Of a stretch of 64,000 nucleotides of DNA, positions 35,100 through 46,797 are shown piece after piece; the stretch's first letter is position 1, and each line of letters begins with the position of its first letter. The position numbers and the translations under genes are program-made. The stretch covers positions 5,107,532-5,171,531 of the forward strand of contig CM022951.1 in NCBI GenBank assembly GCA_012931725.1. Reading direction: 5' to 3'. The notes under the pieces are model-generated. The model was given only the letters and a program-made list of their open reading frames with translations. It was not told where the DNA came from and did no database searches. The stretch comes from Litsea cubeba. Taxonomy: Eukaryota; Streptophyta; Magnoliopsida; Laurales; Lauraceae.

Positions 35100-36824
35100 A
35101 ATACCATCGTCAAAATCAAAATGACAACGATGACGAGGAAGATGGCATCCAACTCACAAGGCATGCATTCTACATGGTATTAGAAAAAATGGGCTAAGAT
35201 ATGGTTGTTATATGCCAATTGAAACTTGATAGTTGATAATTAATATGAAAATTGGAATATGGATTTGTCTTTTAAATTTTAGTTGCAATTAAATGGTTTG
35301 TCTCATAATATTAAGGTGTGCTATCTATAATAGTAGGTTACTATTTGCTAGATAGCAATAACATGCTTTAAAATGGTAGAATTTGTTGTTAAATACACCT
35401 AAGTAATAGGGAAGATAAAGGATTTTATTCTTTATACTCTATAATTTCACCAAAATCTATAAAAGAATAAAAAGACTCAAAATATCTACATGGATGGTGG
35501 GACTCCTGGGCCATCCAATTTTAGTTTTTCTATTATTCTTTCTTATTTTGTTTTTTTTTTCATTTTATTGGGACTCGACCCGACTCAGCCGAGTCGACTC
35601 GAACTCTACCTTGCCTGAGACGAATCCCGAATCCGGGTCTTGAAACCATGCAATATGCTATTGTGTGATTATAATAATAACAATAATATAATATCATCTC
35701 AAAAGTAATAATAACGTTGTCACTATTCACTTATTTGTCATCATCTGAAAATTTTAATTTAATGATTATAACTGTTATTTCTTTATTGTTAATTTTTATT
35801 ATTACAAAGGGAATTTTTAAACTTCATGAATATATATTTTTTGGGGGCCTAGGCTTAGCACATATATGTAATTGTGTTTTGTTTTAATTATTGTGCGTGT
35901 GCGGGAGAAAGCGCAAAACCTACTACCGACAAACAATAACTCATACGAGAGGTCATAATTTTCTTCAAAGAACCTATATTATGATTTAAAGTTTTATCCG
36001 ATCCCTCTTAGGAAAGAGTATTTTGGAGAATCCTATGTTTAAACTTTTCAAGACTTTTCAATAATGGGCTCACGTGTCTAGATCCACGTGTAAAAAATAA
36101 GATCCTAAAACTGGTGGAGTTGACTCGTGATTCCTGACACAACAGTGTCACCTCAGTTTGAACAGGGGCCGCGACATTTCGGAGACTTCAGTACATATGT
36201 AAAAAGATGTTGGAAGGACATTCTCTCTCTCTCTCTCACTCTTTTTAGTTTTCTTCTAATGTTCATATCTGTAATATGTAAATGTATTAAATATAGCTAG
36301 CTGGATTAATGAATATTCATCTTTATATATATTTAATTTAATTTTTAAATATTTTATAATAATTTTAATGAAAATTGCATCTCATGATCGAGTGACCATA
36401 TTGACTCCCATGAGTTTGTTTTTTAGTTGGGCGAGTCTAGCATTTTCTAACCTTTGGTGCAAGAGGATAGAGCGAATGTGAGAAAAACATAAAAAATAAA
36501 AGAGGCTACCCCACTTCATAACCCAAACTGTGCATCATGTAGAATAGAGTGTCATCAGCATTTGGAAGTGAAACCATGAGGGCCCATATTAAGCCTCAAG
36601 AGGATTAATTCCATGTGATTCTGCTGGCCTGCTAAAGCTTGGAATTGTCTAAGAAAGAATTTAAAACTTTTGAATATGGCCCACTAAAGAGAAGAAGAGT
36701 TCATAATGACCTTGATAAATTTGGCTGATTGGTCTAACGGTAGAAGTCACAGATTATCAAACCAATAGCATAGAAACTATGGAACATCGATCAATTGGTG
36801 GGAAAATCTAAGATCAACACTACA
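35100..36824. other. Non-coding stretch
   Basis: AT-rich with a short GACTCGACCCGACTCAGCCGA repeat-like patch near 35571-35610 and a CT tract near 36221-36240. No gene. Confidence 0.4.
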
Positions 36825-37085
36825 ATGATAGAAAAGAGGAGGATCATTGATCATGTGATGGTGGAATATCTTATATCATGGATCAGTGGCAGAAGATCAA
36901 ACGGTGGAGAAGCCACATATCATTGATCCAATGATAGAAAAGATCTGGATTTGTACACAAAACTACAATTATTCGAGATCAAATGAAAGCTTACTTTGTA
37001 TTGTAATGGTCTAATACTTTGATAAGACCCACTCTACGAAGATAGATCTAAACTTGGGATTAAATGTTGGAGTCTCCCATCACCC
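36825..37085 (+). repeat. Duplicated block B, copy 2
   Basis: Partner of 33850-34115. Confidence 0.85.
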
Positions 37086-37110
37086 AAGTTTCTCTATCTA
37101 TTGTTCTTGC

Positions 37111-37205
37111 CATTGATCTTAAATACTTTTTTTTTTTTTTTTTTTTGGGGGGGGGGGGGGGGGCATTGATCTTAAATACTTTTTTTTTTTTTTTGGGGGG
37201 GGGGG
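37111..37205. repeat. Tandem T-run/G-run units
   Basis: Two units each read CATTGATCTTAAATAC followed by a T run and a G run: T20 G17 in 37111-37163 and T15 G11 in 37164-37205. Units differ only in run lengths. Confidence 0.95.
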
Positions 37206-37552
37206 CGCGCGACTATTTTACAATGGATTTTCTTTCTTGGGTTTTTAAATCCTTTTTAAACCATCGATTTGTACGCCACCAAGGGGAGGATTAAAATTTT
37301 CCATTATTGAGTAATAAAGCTCAGTCCGTGAGGTACCTCCATTGCACATAAACAACCAAGGATCATTCCATGACTTGGGGAAGTGTGTATGAAAAAAAAT
37401 ATATGATCATATATCAGTGGAGATCCGTTTTTGTACATAAAATGAGACATTAATATACTTTAGTCCTAATGCATCCATCACCCTCTTAAATACTTATGGC
37501 ATAAAATAACAAAGGAGTAAAAAAAAAAAATTCCCAAATAGAGGGTAGAGAA
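37206..37552. other. Non-coding stretch
   Basis: No gene or repeat recognised. Confidence 0.4.
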
Positions 37553-37746
37553 CACTACACCAAAAATGAAAAATTGGAACGGATTACCGTTCCTAATCCG
37601 TGTGTTCTTAATCCGTTCATCCGTTCCAATTTTCTGTTTTTGGAACGGATGAACGGATTAAAAATGGTTTAGGAATAGATGAATAGATTAGGAACACACA
37701 TATTAGGAACGGTAACCCGTTTTAATTTTTCGTTTTTGTTGTAGTG
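37553..37746. mobile_element. Palindromic CACTA-type MITE
   Basis: A 194-bp sequence starts CACTACACCAAAAATG and ends inverted as TTTTTGTTGTAGTG. The arms match for about 75 bases, and a second hairpin (ATCCGTTCATCCGTTCC against GGAACGGATGAACGGAT) fills the middle, so the whole unit folds back. CACTA termini and short length fit an En/Spm-derived MITE. Flanking triplets are GAA and GCA, so the 3-bp duplication is imperfect. Confidence 0.75.
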
Positions 37747-38359
37747 GCAAGAAGAGTTGTAGAAAGATATTTGTACAATGAAACAAAGAACTGACCTCAG
37801 GGGTGAAATAAAGATGCAGAGTGACTGTTGTATATCTTCAGTGGAGTTGCAGTGGCTGTATGACTTCCGTTTTTGTCATTCCAATAGCCAAAGGGAGGAA
37901 GATGGATCCCATATATGTGAGGAAAGTTGAATGATGTGATGCTTGGCTGGATGGAAAGACCTGTGAGAGGTATTCTATGCTCATGCTTTTAGTCTAACCG
38001 TGTGGGGCCGTGTGATGGAAGCCACTACAATGATGATCCATTTAAAAGTCCATGTGGGTCTTTGCCTCTTTGCTGGAATGACCGACAGGATGAAGTGGTT
38101 GCTTTTGGGGAAAAAAGAAAGTGATTTGAAAAATTCAGAAAGGAAAAGTTGGGAAATGGCGAGGAAGGACCACGTGGAGCATGCATGCTGCATGCATTAG
38201 ATAAAACCAAGAAAATAAAAGGTGGAAATTGGTGGGGACAAACAGCTGTAAAAGAAGGAAGATGGAGAGGAGAACACAGGAAAGTACTTTAAAAAATGAT
38301 AAAAATACTTCAATTTAAACGCAGCCTCTGAACCGAATTGTATTGCTCCATGTGCAATG
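37747..38359. other. Non-coding stretch
   Basis: Short chance ORFs on both strands near 38000-38200, none with family features. Confidence 0.4.
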
Positions 38360-38364
38360 GATTC

Positions 38365-38970
38365 TGATGATGCCAAAAGTAGGTTTTCGGACACCACCGG
38401 TCAAGTAATAAATGCTAGGTGAGAATGTAGCAAATAAATGAGAGAGAGAGGGAATTTATAGTGGTTCGGTCTGTATGACCTACGTCCACTTTGAATATGG
38501 TGATCTTTGATTGATAAGGTGATTACAAGCGAGAGAGAGAGGTGAGTAAGAGTTTTTTCATTGCCCCTCAAGTGATGAGGGGATACTGAATTTATAACAC
38601 TTCTCCAACAGATGAGATTCAAAAATAAAGTAACGTCTCTCTGGAGCCTAGAGCCTCAGACGTGTCCTCGAGGAACGAGCAAGGCGGAGGGCTTGAAGTG
38701 CAACGTCTCTCAGAGCCTGGAGCCTCAGACGTGTCCTCAAGGCGGCCTCAGACGTGTCCTCGAGGAGCGAGCAAGGTGGAGGGCACGTGAGAGTTTCTCC
38801 GCGAGAATTGGTAAGAGCGGGTGAGGGGAGGACTTCGTTGTGATGACTCAGAGGCCTTGAACGAGTTTCGAATATCCGCTGGGCTAAACTGGCTCGACCC
38901 ATGACCTTGGACGGACCGGGTTGTCTGGACCTGACCCTTTACCGCAATCCGGGTTGGGCCTGACCCATCA
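38365..38970 (-). mobile_element. Solo LTR (606 bp)
   Basis: TGATG at 38365 and CATCA at 38970 form a 5-bp terminal inverted repeat. The perfect duplication GATTC flanks it (38360-38364 and 38971-38975). On the minus strand it contains GACCGAACCACTATAAATTC, a common plant LTR 3' motif, so the orientation is minus. GAGCCTCAGACGTGTCCTCG-type repeats occur three times (38650-38775). No coding region is associated. Confidence 0.85.
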
Positions 38971-39029
38971 GATTCCATTCAACCTTACCTAGCGGCTAAG
39001 AAATAAACAATTGCTAGTCCTATTAAAAT

Positions 39030-40156
39030 TAAAGATGAGGTTGCTCGTTTGTTTGAGGAACTTAAAGAAGAATGAGAACGTTGTTGGATCTAAGTCTGAT
39101 GGATCTCTTTGACACAAGAAAGAGATGAGGGACTCAAAAAAAATCCGAGCATGAGATTTTTTTTTTTTTTTTGGAAAAGGATGACTAAATATAAGACTTC
39201 TACCATATGGAAAGACTTTTCAATTTTTTTGTTTTTTTTTGGTAGAGGATGGAAAGACTTGAGAACGGAGGAGTATCCAAGAGCTTTAGCTAATGAACTC
39301 ATTGATATTTTAGAAAGAGATTTAAAGCTGAGGGGATTATCTTGAAGATTAATTTGGAGAAAGCTTATGATCACGTATGTGGATTGAAATTTTGTATATC
39401 GCATATTATTCAAATTTGGCGTTAGGTGGATGCGTGAGTGTATTTTTACTTCATCATTCTATGTTTTACTCAATGGCTCTCCTTCAAAGTTATTCAAAGC
39501 TTCTAGAGGTTCTGACAAGGGAATTCCATTTTTCCTTTTCTGGTTACAATTGTGATGGAGGGTTTTGGGATCGTTTTGGATAAAACTTAGAGAGATGGGG
39601 GCAATTACTGATTTTAATGTGAGTCAAAGTTGCGAGGCTATATCACACTTACTATTTGCAAATGATATGATTCTATTTAGCTCACTAGGAAGGATGAAAT
39701 TTTGGCTCTTAAAAGAATTCTACGATGTTTTCAGTTGGTGTGAAGGTAACATATCCAAGAATAAGGATTGGGTGTTCTAAGGAGATCATTCAATTTTTAT
39801 CATATCCAGGAGCTTTTTACCAAAAAAAAAAAACAAACACATATCCAAGAGCTTGTTGGCGGGGATTGGGTGTTCCAAGGAGACCAATCAATCTTTGGCG
39901 CGCATGATTCATTATAAATTAAGTAAGCTCTCCATTGTGTATCTCGGTCATCCTATTGAAACAAAGCAGAAATTAAAACTAAGTCATTGTGGAAATTTGA
40001 TAAGGTGTTGTCTTCTTGGAAGAAAGTACTTATCGTTTGGGTGAAAGGATCACACTGCTGGTAAAAACATGTTTATCTAATATTTTGATTATATTAAATG
40101 TCATTTCTCAAGATGGCGAGAGCTATAGTGTAGAGGGAGGATTGTAGTGATGCAAA
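39030..40156 (+). pseudogene. LINE reverse transcriptase relic
   Basis: Fragments in several frames follow RT order: KINLEKAYDHV (about 39345-39378), LLNGSPSKLFKASRG (about 39463-39510), HLLFANDMILFSS (FAND in place of F-x-DD; about 39646-39685), FSWCEG, and then a YLGHPIETKQKLK block near 39938. A short segment (TATCCAAGA...GGATTGGGTGTTC) is duplicated at about 39750 and 39842. The relic is cut at 40157-40161 by the insertion of the long solo LTR. Confidence 0.8.
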
Positions 40157-41599
40157 GAAATTGTCATGCCCCAAAACAGGATGCTACAGCGATCCGATCT
40201 CCTGGAGCTAGCGTGAATTTGAGGTTAATTAAAATTTTTGCTTTCCCCAGGATCAGACTAGAACAAATCAAATACAACCTAAAAATTTCGCGGAAGCTAA
40301 CGTGACGTTGCGACTCGGAGCCCGTGGCCATCGGATTCCGTGTCACACTCAACCACTAACATAAAGCCATCAAATCAAGATTTAAAATCAGACTAGAACA
40401 AATCAAGAACCATAAAATGTTGAGCTGGCAGTACAACAGGACAATACATTTCTCCATATATATTTAAGTTACAAATTATAAAAGTATGTTCATGAAAATC
40501 CCAAAGGAAAAAGGCTAATAAAAGCCATCCAAAAATAACCAACTATACAAATGCTACCCCAACTATACAAATGCTACTCCAAAATTATATTACGAACTCC
40601 GGTGCCAAACGGGACGTCTAGATGACATTGTTGGGCAGCCACTCGCATCCAACCGGTGGCTCAACCGCCACCTCTGCTCAAACCACCTAAAAGACAACGG
40701 GGTTAAGACCTGGCACCAAACAAAAGAGCATCAGACACGACAGTCTGGAAAGCAAATAAATAGATAACAGAATGACAGAGTTTATAAAATATTATAAAAT
40801 AATTCCAAATGCATTTAAAGCTCCAAACATAAATAGTGATGAAGTAAAAGAACAATTTCTAAAACATTAATAATTTCAGGAAACATAATAAATCGATTAA
40901 ATCAATGACAATCGAGTAAAAACAATGGCAATAAAATAAAACATTGGCGATCAAGTAAAACAATGGCGATCGAGTAAAACAATGGTGATCCACATTTGCT
41001 ATCTTCTCCTATTACCGAAGTAACAAGAGCACTCAATCAATACGGTACCTTATTACCGAAGTAACAAGAGCACTCAATCAATAACCATACCTTTTTACCA
41101 AAGTAACAAGAGTACTCGTACCCTATTACCGAAGTAACAAGAGTACTCGATCAATTACCGAATCATATAAAATGGACGGAACGATCTAACCGAACCATAT
41201 AAAATGGACGGAACACTCGATAACCGTAGCCATGGCCGGAACAATCAATGGGGGTCCAAACTGCAGTTGGCAATAATTTTAAGGATCCCAAACCGAGTGA
41301 TAAGCCCAAAGAGGTAACTCAAGCTTAGTGGTGCTGGAACAAAATCTGAATCAATGTAAATTAATCATTGCAATACATTTTCATCGATAAGAGAAATTAC
41401 TCTGAACAATTTCAAGCGAACAATACAAACGAGTAGTCTTACTGATTTTTCAAACGTGGCGAACCACTCAAATCTGTTTCAATCGATTTATAGAAAACAT
41501 ACGAAAATCTCTATCTCGAAGTGAAGTAATGTTATTTTCAAACGTGGCGAACCACTCAAACCAATTTGTAGAAAACATACAAGTTTCTGTAGCGAACCA

Positions 41600-42053
41600 T
41601 GATAAGGACCCAACTCAGTCAGGGTGACAAGGCCGATGGTTGAGTCATTGGCATACACAAGTTAAACCTTGTGGGTCATGCATGTGAGGCAGATTGCAAG
41701 TAAGTTAGGAAAGTGAATAAAGTGATGAGGCTTAACTTGTCAGTCTAATCATCCATTGAGTTAGTATGTTAATAGGATTGGATTTCTTTCCCAGTTAAGT
41801 AGTAGGATTTTCTTTGCTAATTATATGGTGATCTTTCATTGATGTAAGGGATATCTTTTTAATTATCTTTCTATCCATGTAAAGCCAACTATGGCTATTT
41901 AGTAAGAGAAGAACAATGAGAAAGATATCAGAATTTATCCCTAAAATTTGTGCTTGCATAAGAAGGCTGTCCAACCTCGAATTGGACGATTTAGGAGGCT
42001 GTTCAACCTCGACTTGGATCATCTATCTCTCTTTTCTCTTTAGGTTCCTATCA
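41600..42053 (+). repeat. 5' LTR of middle-level Gypsy copy
   Basis: 454 bp; followed immediately by the Met primer-binding site at about 42055-42067. Confidence 0.92.
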
Positions 42054-42079
42054 ATTGGTATCAGAGCATCGTTCCTGGC

Positions 42080-42403
42080 ATGGCTACCAATACCAGAAAC
42101 AAGGTTTTGGCTACAAAGATCGATAAATTTGATGAGAAAGTCAGTCACTGCTTGAGAGCCTTGCAGGATATTAAGGTAATCTTGGCTGCGATGACCTCTA
42201 AACACGACCACATCCTCTCACTTCTTTCTAAAAAGGCTGAAAATGAGGATTCACATGATAGTTATGAGGATCAGAATCAAAATGGAAATTCGCCACATGG
42301 TCCAATAGACGGTGCTACAAAGGAGGATGGAGATACACAAGCCATATCTATTTTTGCAATGTCAAATTATTCCTCTCACCAAGCTATGTGTATATCCAGA
42401 TAG
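42080..42403 (+). pseudogene. Gypsy gag N-terminal fragment
   Basis: The ATG lies 26 bases after the 5' LTR. About 107 codons open with MATNTRNKVLATKIDKFDEK and a helical segment, then an acidic stretch, and stop at 42403. The nucleocapsid and most of gag are missing, removed by an internal deletion that joins it to the protease piece. Confidence 0.7.
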
Positions 42404-42414
42404 ATCCAACCACA

Positions 42415-42604
42415 AGTGGTATCTGTATTGATTGACAATGGCAGCACCCACACCCTTATTAGTAGTAAGTTGACTTGCTTGCTTGATTGGCCCGCACATC
42501 GATCTTCCTCATTTGATGCTCTAGTAGCATATGACAACAGACCCAAGCAAAGTAAAGTGTATGATGAGAGGGATGATGCGATAGTAATGAAAATATTAAT
42601 GTAA
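42415..42604 (+). pseudogene. Gypsy retropepsin fragment
   Basis: Contains VLIDNGSTHTLISSKLT, with the D-x-G-S/T catalytic motif of retroviral-type aspartic proteases as in plant Gypsy elements. After about 60 codons it runs to the insertion point of the nested solo LTR (duplication TAACT at 42602-42606). Confidence 0.75.
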
Positions 42605-42606
42605 CT

Positions 42607-45600
42607 TGTCACACCCCGAAACCGGGCCCTGCAGTGGACCGATCCCGGAGTGCGAAATTTTGGGATAATTTGAAACTTTTTGTTATACTTCCCAAGATCC
42701 GCGTGAATGAGGATAATCGAATCTCATCACAATCAGAGTATATTTTCGCGGAAGCTAAACATGGTGTTACGACTCGGAATCCGTGGCCATCGGGTTCCGT
42801 GTCGCACTCAACCAACCTCATATAGCCATCAATAAACAGACTGGCATAAATCATACATCAGAGCACACTGAGCTGGTAGTAACAAGACTAATTAATTCCC
42901 ACGTGTTCAAATTACAATTAACAAGTGTCTTCATTACAAACCCAATAAAAATGCTAATAAAGCCATACAAAAATATATCCAACTAAACAGAAATACTACC
43001 CCCATGAGATTTGATACGAACTCCGATGCCAAACTTGACATCTAGATGATATCAATGGGCAACCTCTCACGTCAGACCGGCGGTCCCACCGCCTCAGACA
43101 CGACGGTCTGGCAAGCAAATAATCAAGTAATATGAAATAAAAGAACATACATAAAACCTGACGAAATCATCGTAAAACCAAATATAGAGTCTAAACAATA
43201 ATAACAATAAATCGCGATAAAACGATCGAAAGACCGAACATAAGTATCAAGATAAATAAACGAACAGTCTCTGAAGCATAAATATCTCGAAAAGATAACA
43301 GCCTAAGCAGAACATTTAATAATTGAAAATACATTTAAAACTGAACAGTAGCGACAATAGGATAAGTGATCGATATCGTAAACATTAACCAAATCAAAGC
43401 ATAAAGAGTATAACCCACACGAATCATAAAATAAAGTAATATGCAGATAAACCTTGGCGACCACAAATAGCTAAATCCTCCTATTACCGAAGTAATAAGA
43501 GCAGACAGAACGTAGCCACTGAACGTGGTACTAAAAATAGGATCAGAACCGTAGCCATACAAATGGGACCGGCAGATCAAAAATCAGAACCGTAGCCATA
43601 CAAATGGGACCGGCAGATAAAATCGTTGCCATGGTCGGTACAGACAGAATCCAAGCTGCAGCTGGCGGACAAACTAAAGATCCCAAGCCGGGTGATCAGC
43701 CCGACAAGGTGACCTAAGCCTAGTGGTGCCTTTAGTTTTCAAAACTCGAACCGATACGAATCAAACCATAATACTAATCCCTTTGGCTCAGGGGCTCACA
43801 CCACATAGCTCTGGCCCCGTCTTGCCTCGAGGTTTTATTTTCAAATACTAATCTTAACAAAATAATAGTCTCATCGAAGAAATCCCGAATGTGATAAACC
43901 ACTCCAATCTCCTTTCAAATCAATTCGGAGAAAACATACGAATATCCATGGTAAACCGCTCAAATACACATCAAAGTGATTTGTATAAAATCATACGACC
44001 AATCCTTTCGAATCTGGAAGACCCCATGATTTTATAATAAATCACCGACGCTATTTGAATTAGTTTACCAAAGGATACCATTATAAGTACAAATACATCC
44101 TCTAACTTGAAATGGAATGGAAATTATGTAGAATGACTTAATGACTTACCAAGGAACCATCTCAATGCACATCTATCCTTTAAACATTGATCATTAAGGA
44201 GTGAGTTTGATGCCAATGAAAATCCCCAACATTTAAATGATAAAGTGCGCATTGAGGCTCAAACGATTCCCGGATAATTTTACATACGTTCATTCTCTCA
44301 TTGGTCCCATTCCCATTTCACAAATTCCAAGCATTACAAGTAAATCCAAACTCTTTAAAACAGGCCTATAGTTGGCCTTAAACCGAGCCCACCACAGTCC
44401 TTAATAACAGTCCAAAACTAATCTTTTAATGGTCCAAGAAACAAGTTTTAAAACAAGCCCAAACTAAACCTTTAATGATCCACAAAACAGGTTTTTAAAT
44501 CAGCCCAAAACTGAACCTTGAAACAGGCCCAAAAACAGGTTTTTAATCAGCCCAAAACTAACTATGAACAGGCCCATAAAAACAGGTCTTAAAATAGTCT
44601 AAAAGCTGGCCTTGAACAGGCCCAATATCAGGTTTTAAAATGGCCCAAAACTAACTATGAACAGGCCCACAAAACAGTCCAAAACAAGTCAGGAAAGAGT
44701 CTCAATTCTGCCTCAAAACGAGCCCTGAAAAAGGGGTCCAGACTGGGCTGGGTCCGCTCGAGCGACCCTTGGCTCGCTCGAGCGAGGCCCTCCCAGAACC
44801 TGGTCCGCTCGAGCGGCCCACTGGGTCGCTCGAGCGGACTGGGTTCTGTCCCAGCCCGACCCAAGTGCAGAAATGCACCTTTTCAGCCCTTTTTTCACCC
44901 TTCTTTCTCCTCCATCCTTTCCAGCATAATTACACAAATTTAATGGCCTCTCTTAACTTCCACAATCCTCTTGATCCCATCCATACACAAAATTTTCCAA
45001 TTAAATCTAGATCAATCATATAAGAGCAAAGTCTTCTTCATTTAGTAACCACTAGAATTTGAAAACAAAGGTTGAACCAAGGTGATTAAAAGAAAATGAA
45101 GATTTAGCTTCATGCAAGACAATTTCTTGGGGAAAGATAACATACCCATAGCTTAAAGCATTAAATGAATAAATCCATAAGAAGTAAGGAGGAGCAAGAA
45201 ATAGGATACCATAACATAAAATCATTCATATTAAACAAAACCATCAAATTAGTAGATTGTTTACTTGCCTTGGGTCAAGAGATGATGCAAAACACCCTAT
45301 GATGGTCCTCTTAAAGCCCCAAGCTCCAAAATTACAAAACCCCCAAAGTAGCTCAAAAAGAAACCCTAGAAAATCAATACATTGCAAATCTCAAAGAAAG
45401 TCTTTGCATATATGAGAAAAATACTCCAAAGGGTTTGGAAAACCAAGACCTCATGAAAAGAAACCATTGCTAACCTTTTTGAAGTTCAAACAAGGAAGAA
45501 GAGCTTGAAAGATGGGTCTTCTCTAGCTCAAATCTCTCACAAATGGCATCTAATGGAAGTTTGGAAGATGGGGAAGAAGATGAGGAGATCACTCCTCCAT

Positions 45601-46230
45601 TTAGCATCAAGGAACAAGAGACACATGAGGAGAGAGGAAGGGGCTGGGAGAAGAACCCTATCTCCTCCTCTTTGTTGCAGGAAATGAAGAGTGGGAGAGA
45701 AGACAAGAGCCTCATTGGCTTTATAAGGGATAAATGGGTTGGGCCCCCCATGGGCCCCAAACTTCACAAGGCTGAAACTAACATTTGTGGGCCCCAAACG
45801 AAAACGACGAAGAAGACAAAAATGATCAGCGAAATATCTACTTTCCAAAAAGTATATTTTCCCCAATTTCTGAAATTTTCGAAATTCATGGACAGATTTA
45901 GTGAAAATGTCATTTTTGCCCATTTTCCTCGAAAAACGTGATTTCTGAGCATCAAACCAAAATGGCCAAAACATGAAAGTTGTTAAACTTCATAAAATAA
46001 GTCAAAATACACCAAATTCAGAATTTTTAGAAATTAAAAGTAATTTCTCATAAAAATACATATCGTATAAACCGGGTCAAACCAAGGTCAACGGTCTTCA
46101 AAATTTCAAAGGCTATGGGAAAATCCAATCAAACTCAAAAACAAGGTCAAACTAAATCAAATCTCGCTTAAAAAGCCAAACCACGATTAAAACAATACTA
46201 AACAAAAGAACTGGGGGTCGGGGTCTTACA
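42607..46230. mobile_element. Very long solo LTR (innermost)
   Basis: TGTCACACCCCG at 42607 and GGGGTCTTACA ending at 46230, flanked by the perfect duplication TAACT (42602-42606 and 46231-46235). It is 3,624 bp and related to the outer solo LTR. It contains four CGCTCGAGCG palindromes (44755-44764, 44775-44784, 44806-44815, 44827-44836). ORFs inside (e.g. 45470-45974 on both strands) match non-coding blocks of the outer copy and are not genes. Confidence 0.9.
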
Positions 46231-46235
46231 TAACT

Positions 46236-46342
46236 TGCCTTAGCCCGTTTGGTATTTGATCCAGGAGGTGTTGGCACCGCCAATCTCCCCATTTTCCATA
46301 TCTTGACCTTGAGGACAAGGACAATTTTGAAGGGGGGTGGAA
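46236..46342 (+). pseudogene. Gypsy integrase C-terminal tail
   Basis: One frame reads LDLEDKDNFEGG just before the polypurine tract, the usual end of the pol polyprotein in Met-primed plant Gypsy elements. It is the remainder of the region interrupted by the innermost LTR. Confidence 0.7.
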
Positions 46343-46797
46343 TGATAAGGACCCCAACCCAGTCAGGGTGACAAGGCCGATGGTTGAGTCATTGGCATAC
46401 ACAAGTTAAACCTTGTGGGTCATGCATGTGAGGCAGATTGCAAGTAAGTTAGGAAAGTGAATAAAGTGATGAGGCTTAACTTGTCAGTCTAATCATCCAT
46501 TGAGTTAGTATGTTAATAGGATTGGATTTCTTTCCCAGTTAAGTAGTAGGATTTTCTTTGCTAATTATGTGGTGATCTTTCATTGATGTAAGGGAGATCT
46601 TTTTAATTATCTTTCTATCTATGTAAAGCCAACTATGGCTATTTAGTAAGAGAAGAATAATGAGAAAGATATCAGAATTTATCCCTAAAATTTGTGCTTG
46701 CACAAGGAGGCTGTCCAACCTCGAATTGGACGATTTAAGAGGCTGTTTAACCTCGAATTGGATCATCTATCTCTCTTTTCTATTTAGGTTCCTATCA
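46343..46797 (+). repeat. 3' LTR of middle-level Gypsy copy
   Basis: 455 bp; preceded immediately by the polypurine tract (46330-46342). Confidence 0.92.

Larger units (their letters stand above)
41600..46797 (+). mobile_element. Internally deleted Gypsy retrotransposon (middle level)
   Basis: LTRs at 41600-42053 and 46343-46797 (TGATAAGGACC ... GGTTCCTATCA) differ by about 11 substitutions and one indel by eye (about 2.4%). Directly after the 5' LTR is TTGGTATCAGAGC, the initiator tRNA-Met primer site. Directly before the 3' LTR is the polypurine tract GAAGGGGGGTGGAA. Only about 660 bp of interior survive apart from the nested LTR: a gag start, a protease piece and the integrase tail. No clean target duplication was found (only CA is shared), so a small flank deletion is likely. 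Confidence 0.9.

Noticed and set aside
45470..45974. Overlapping ORFs of 96-145 codons on both strands
   Set aside because: They lie inside the innermost solo LTR, and the outer LTR has the same region without the frames.
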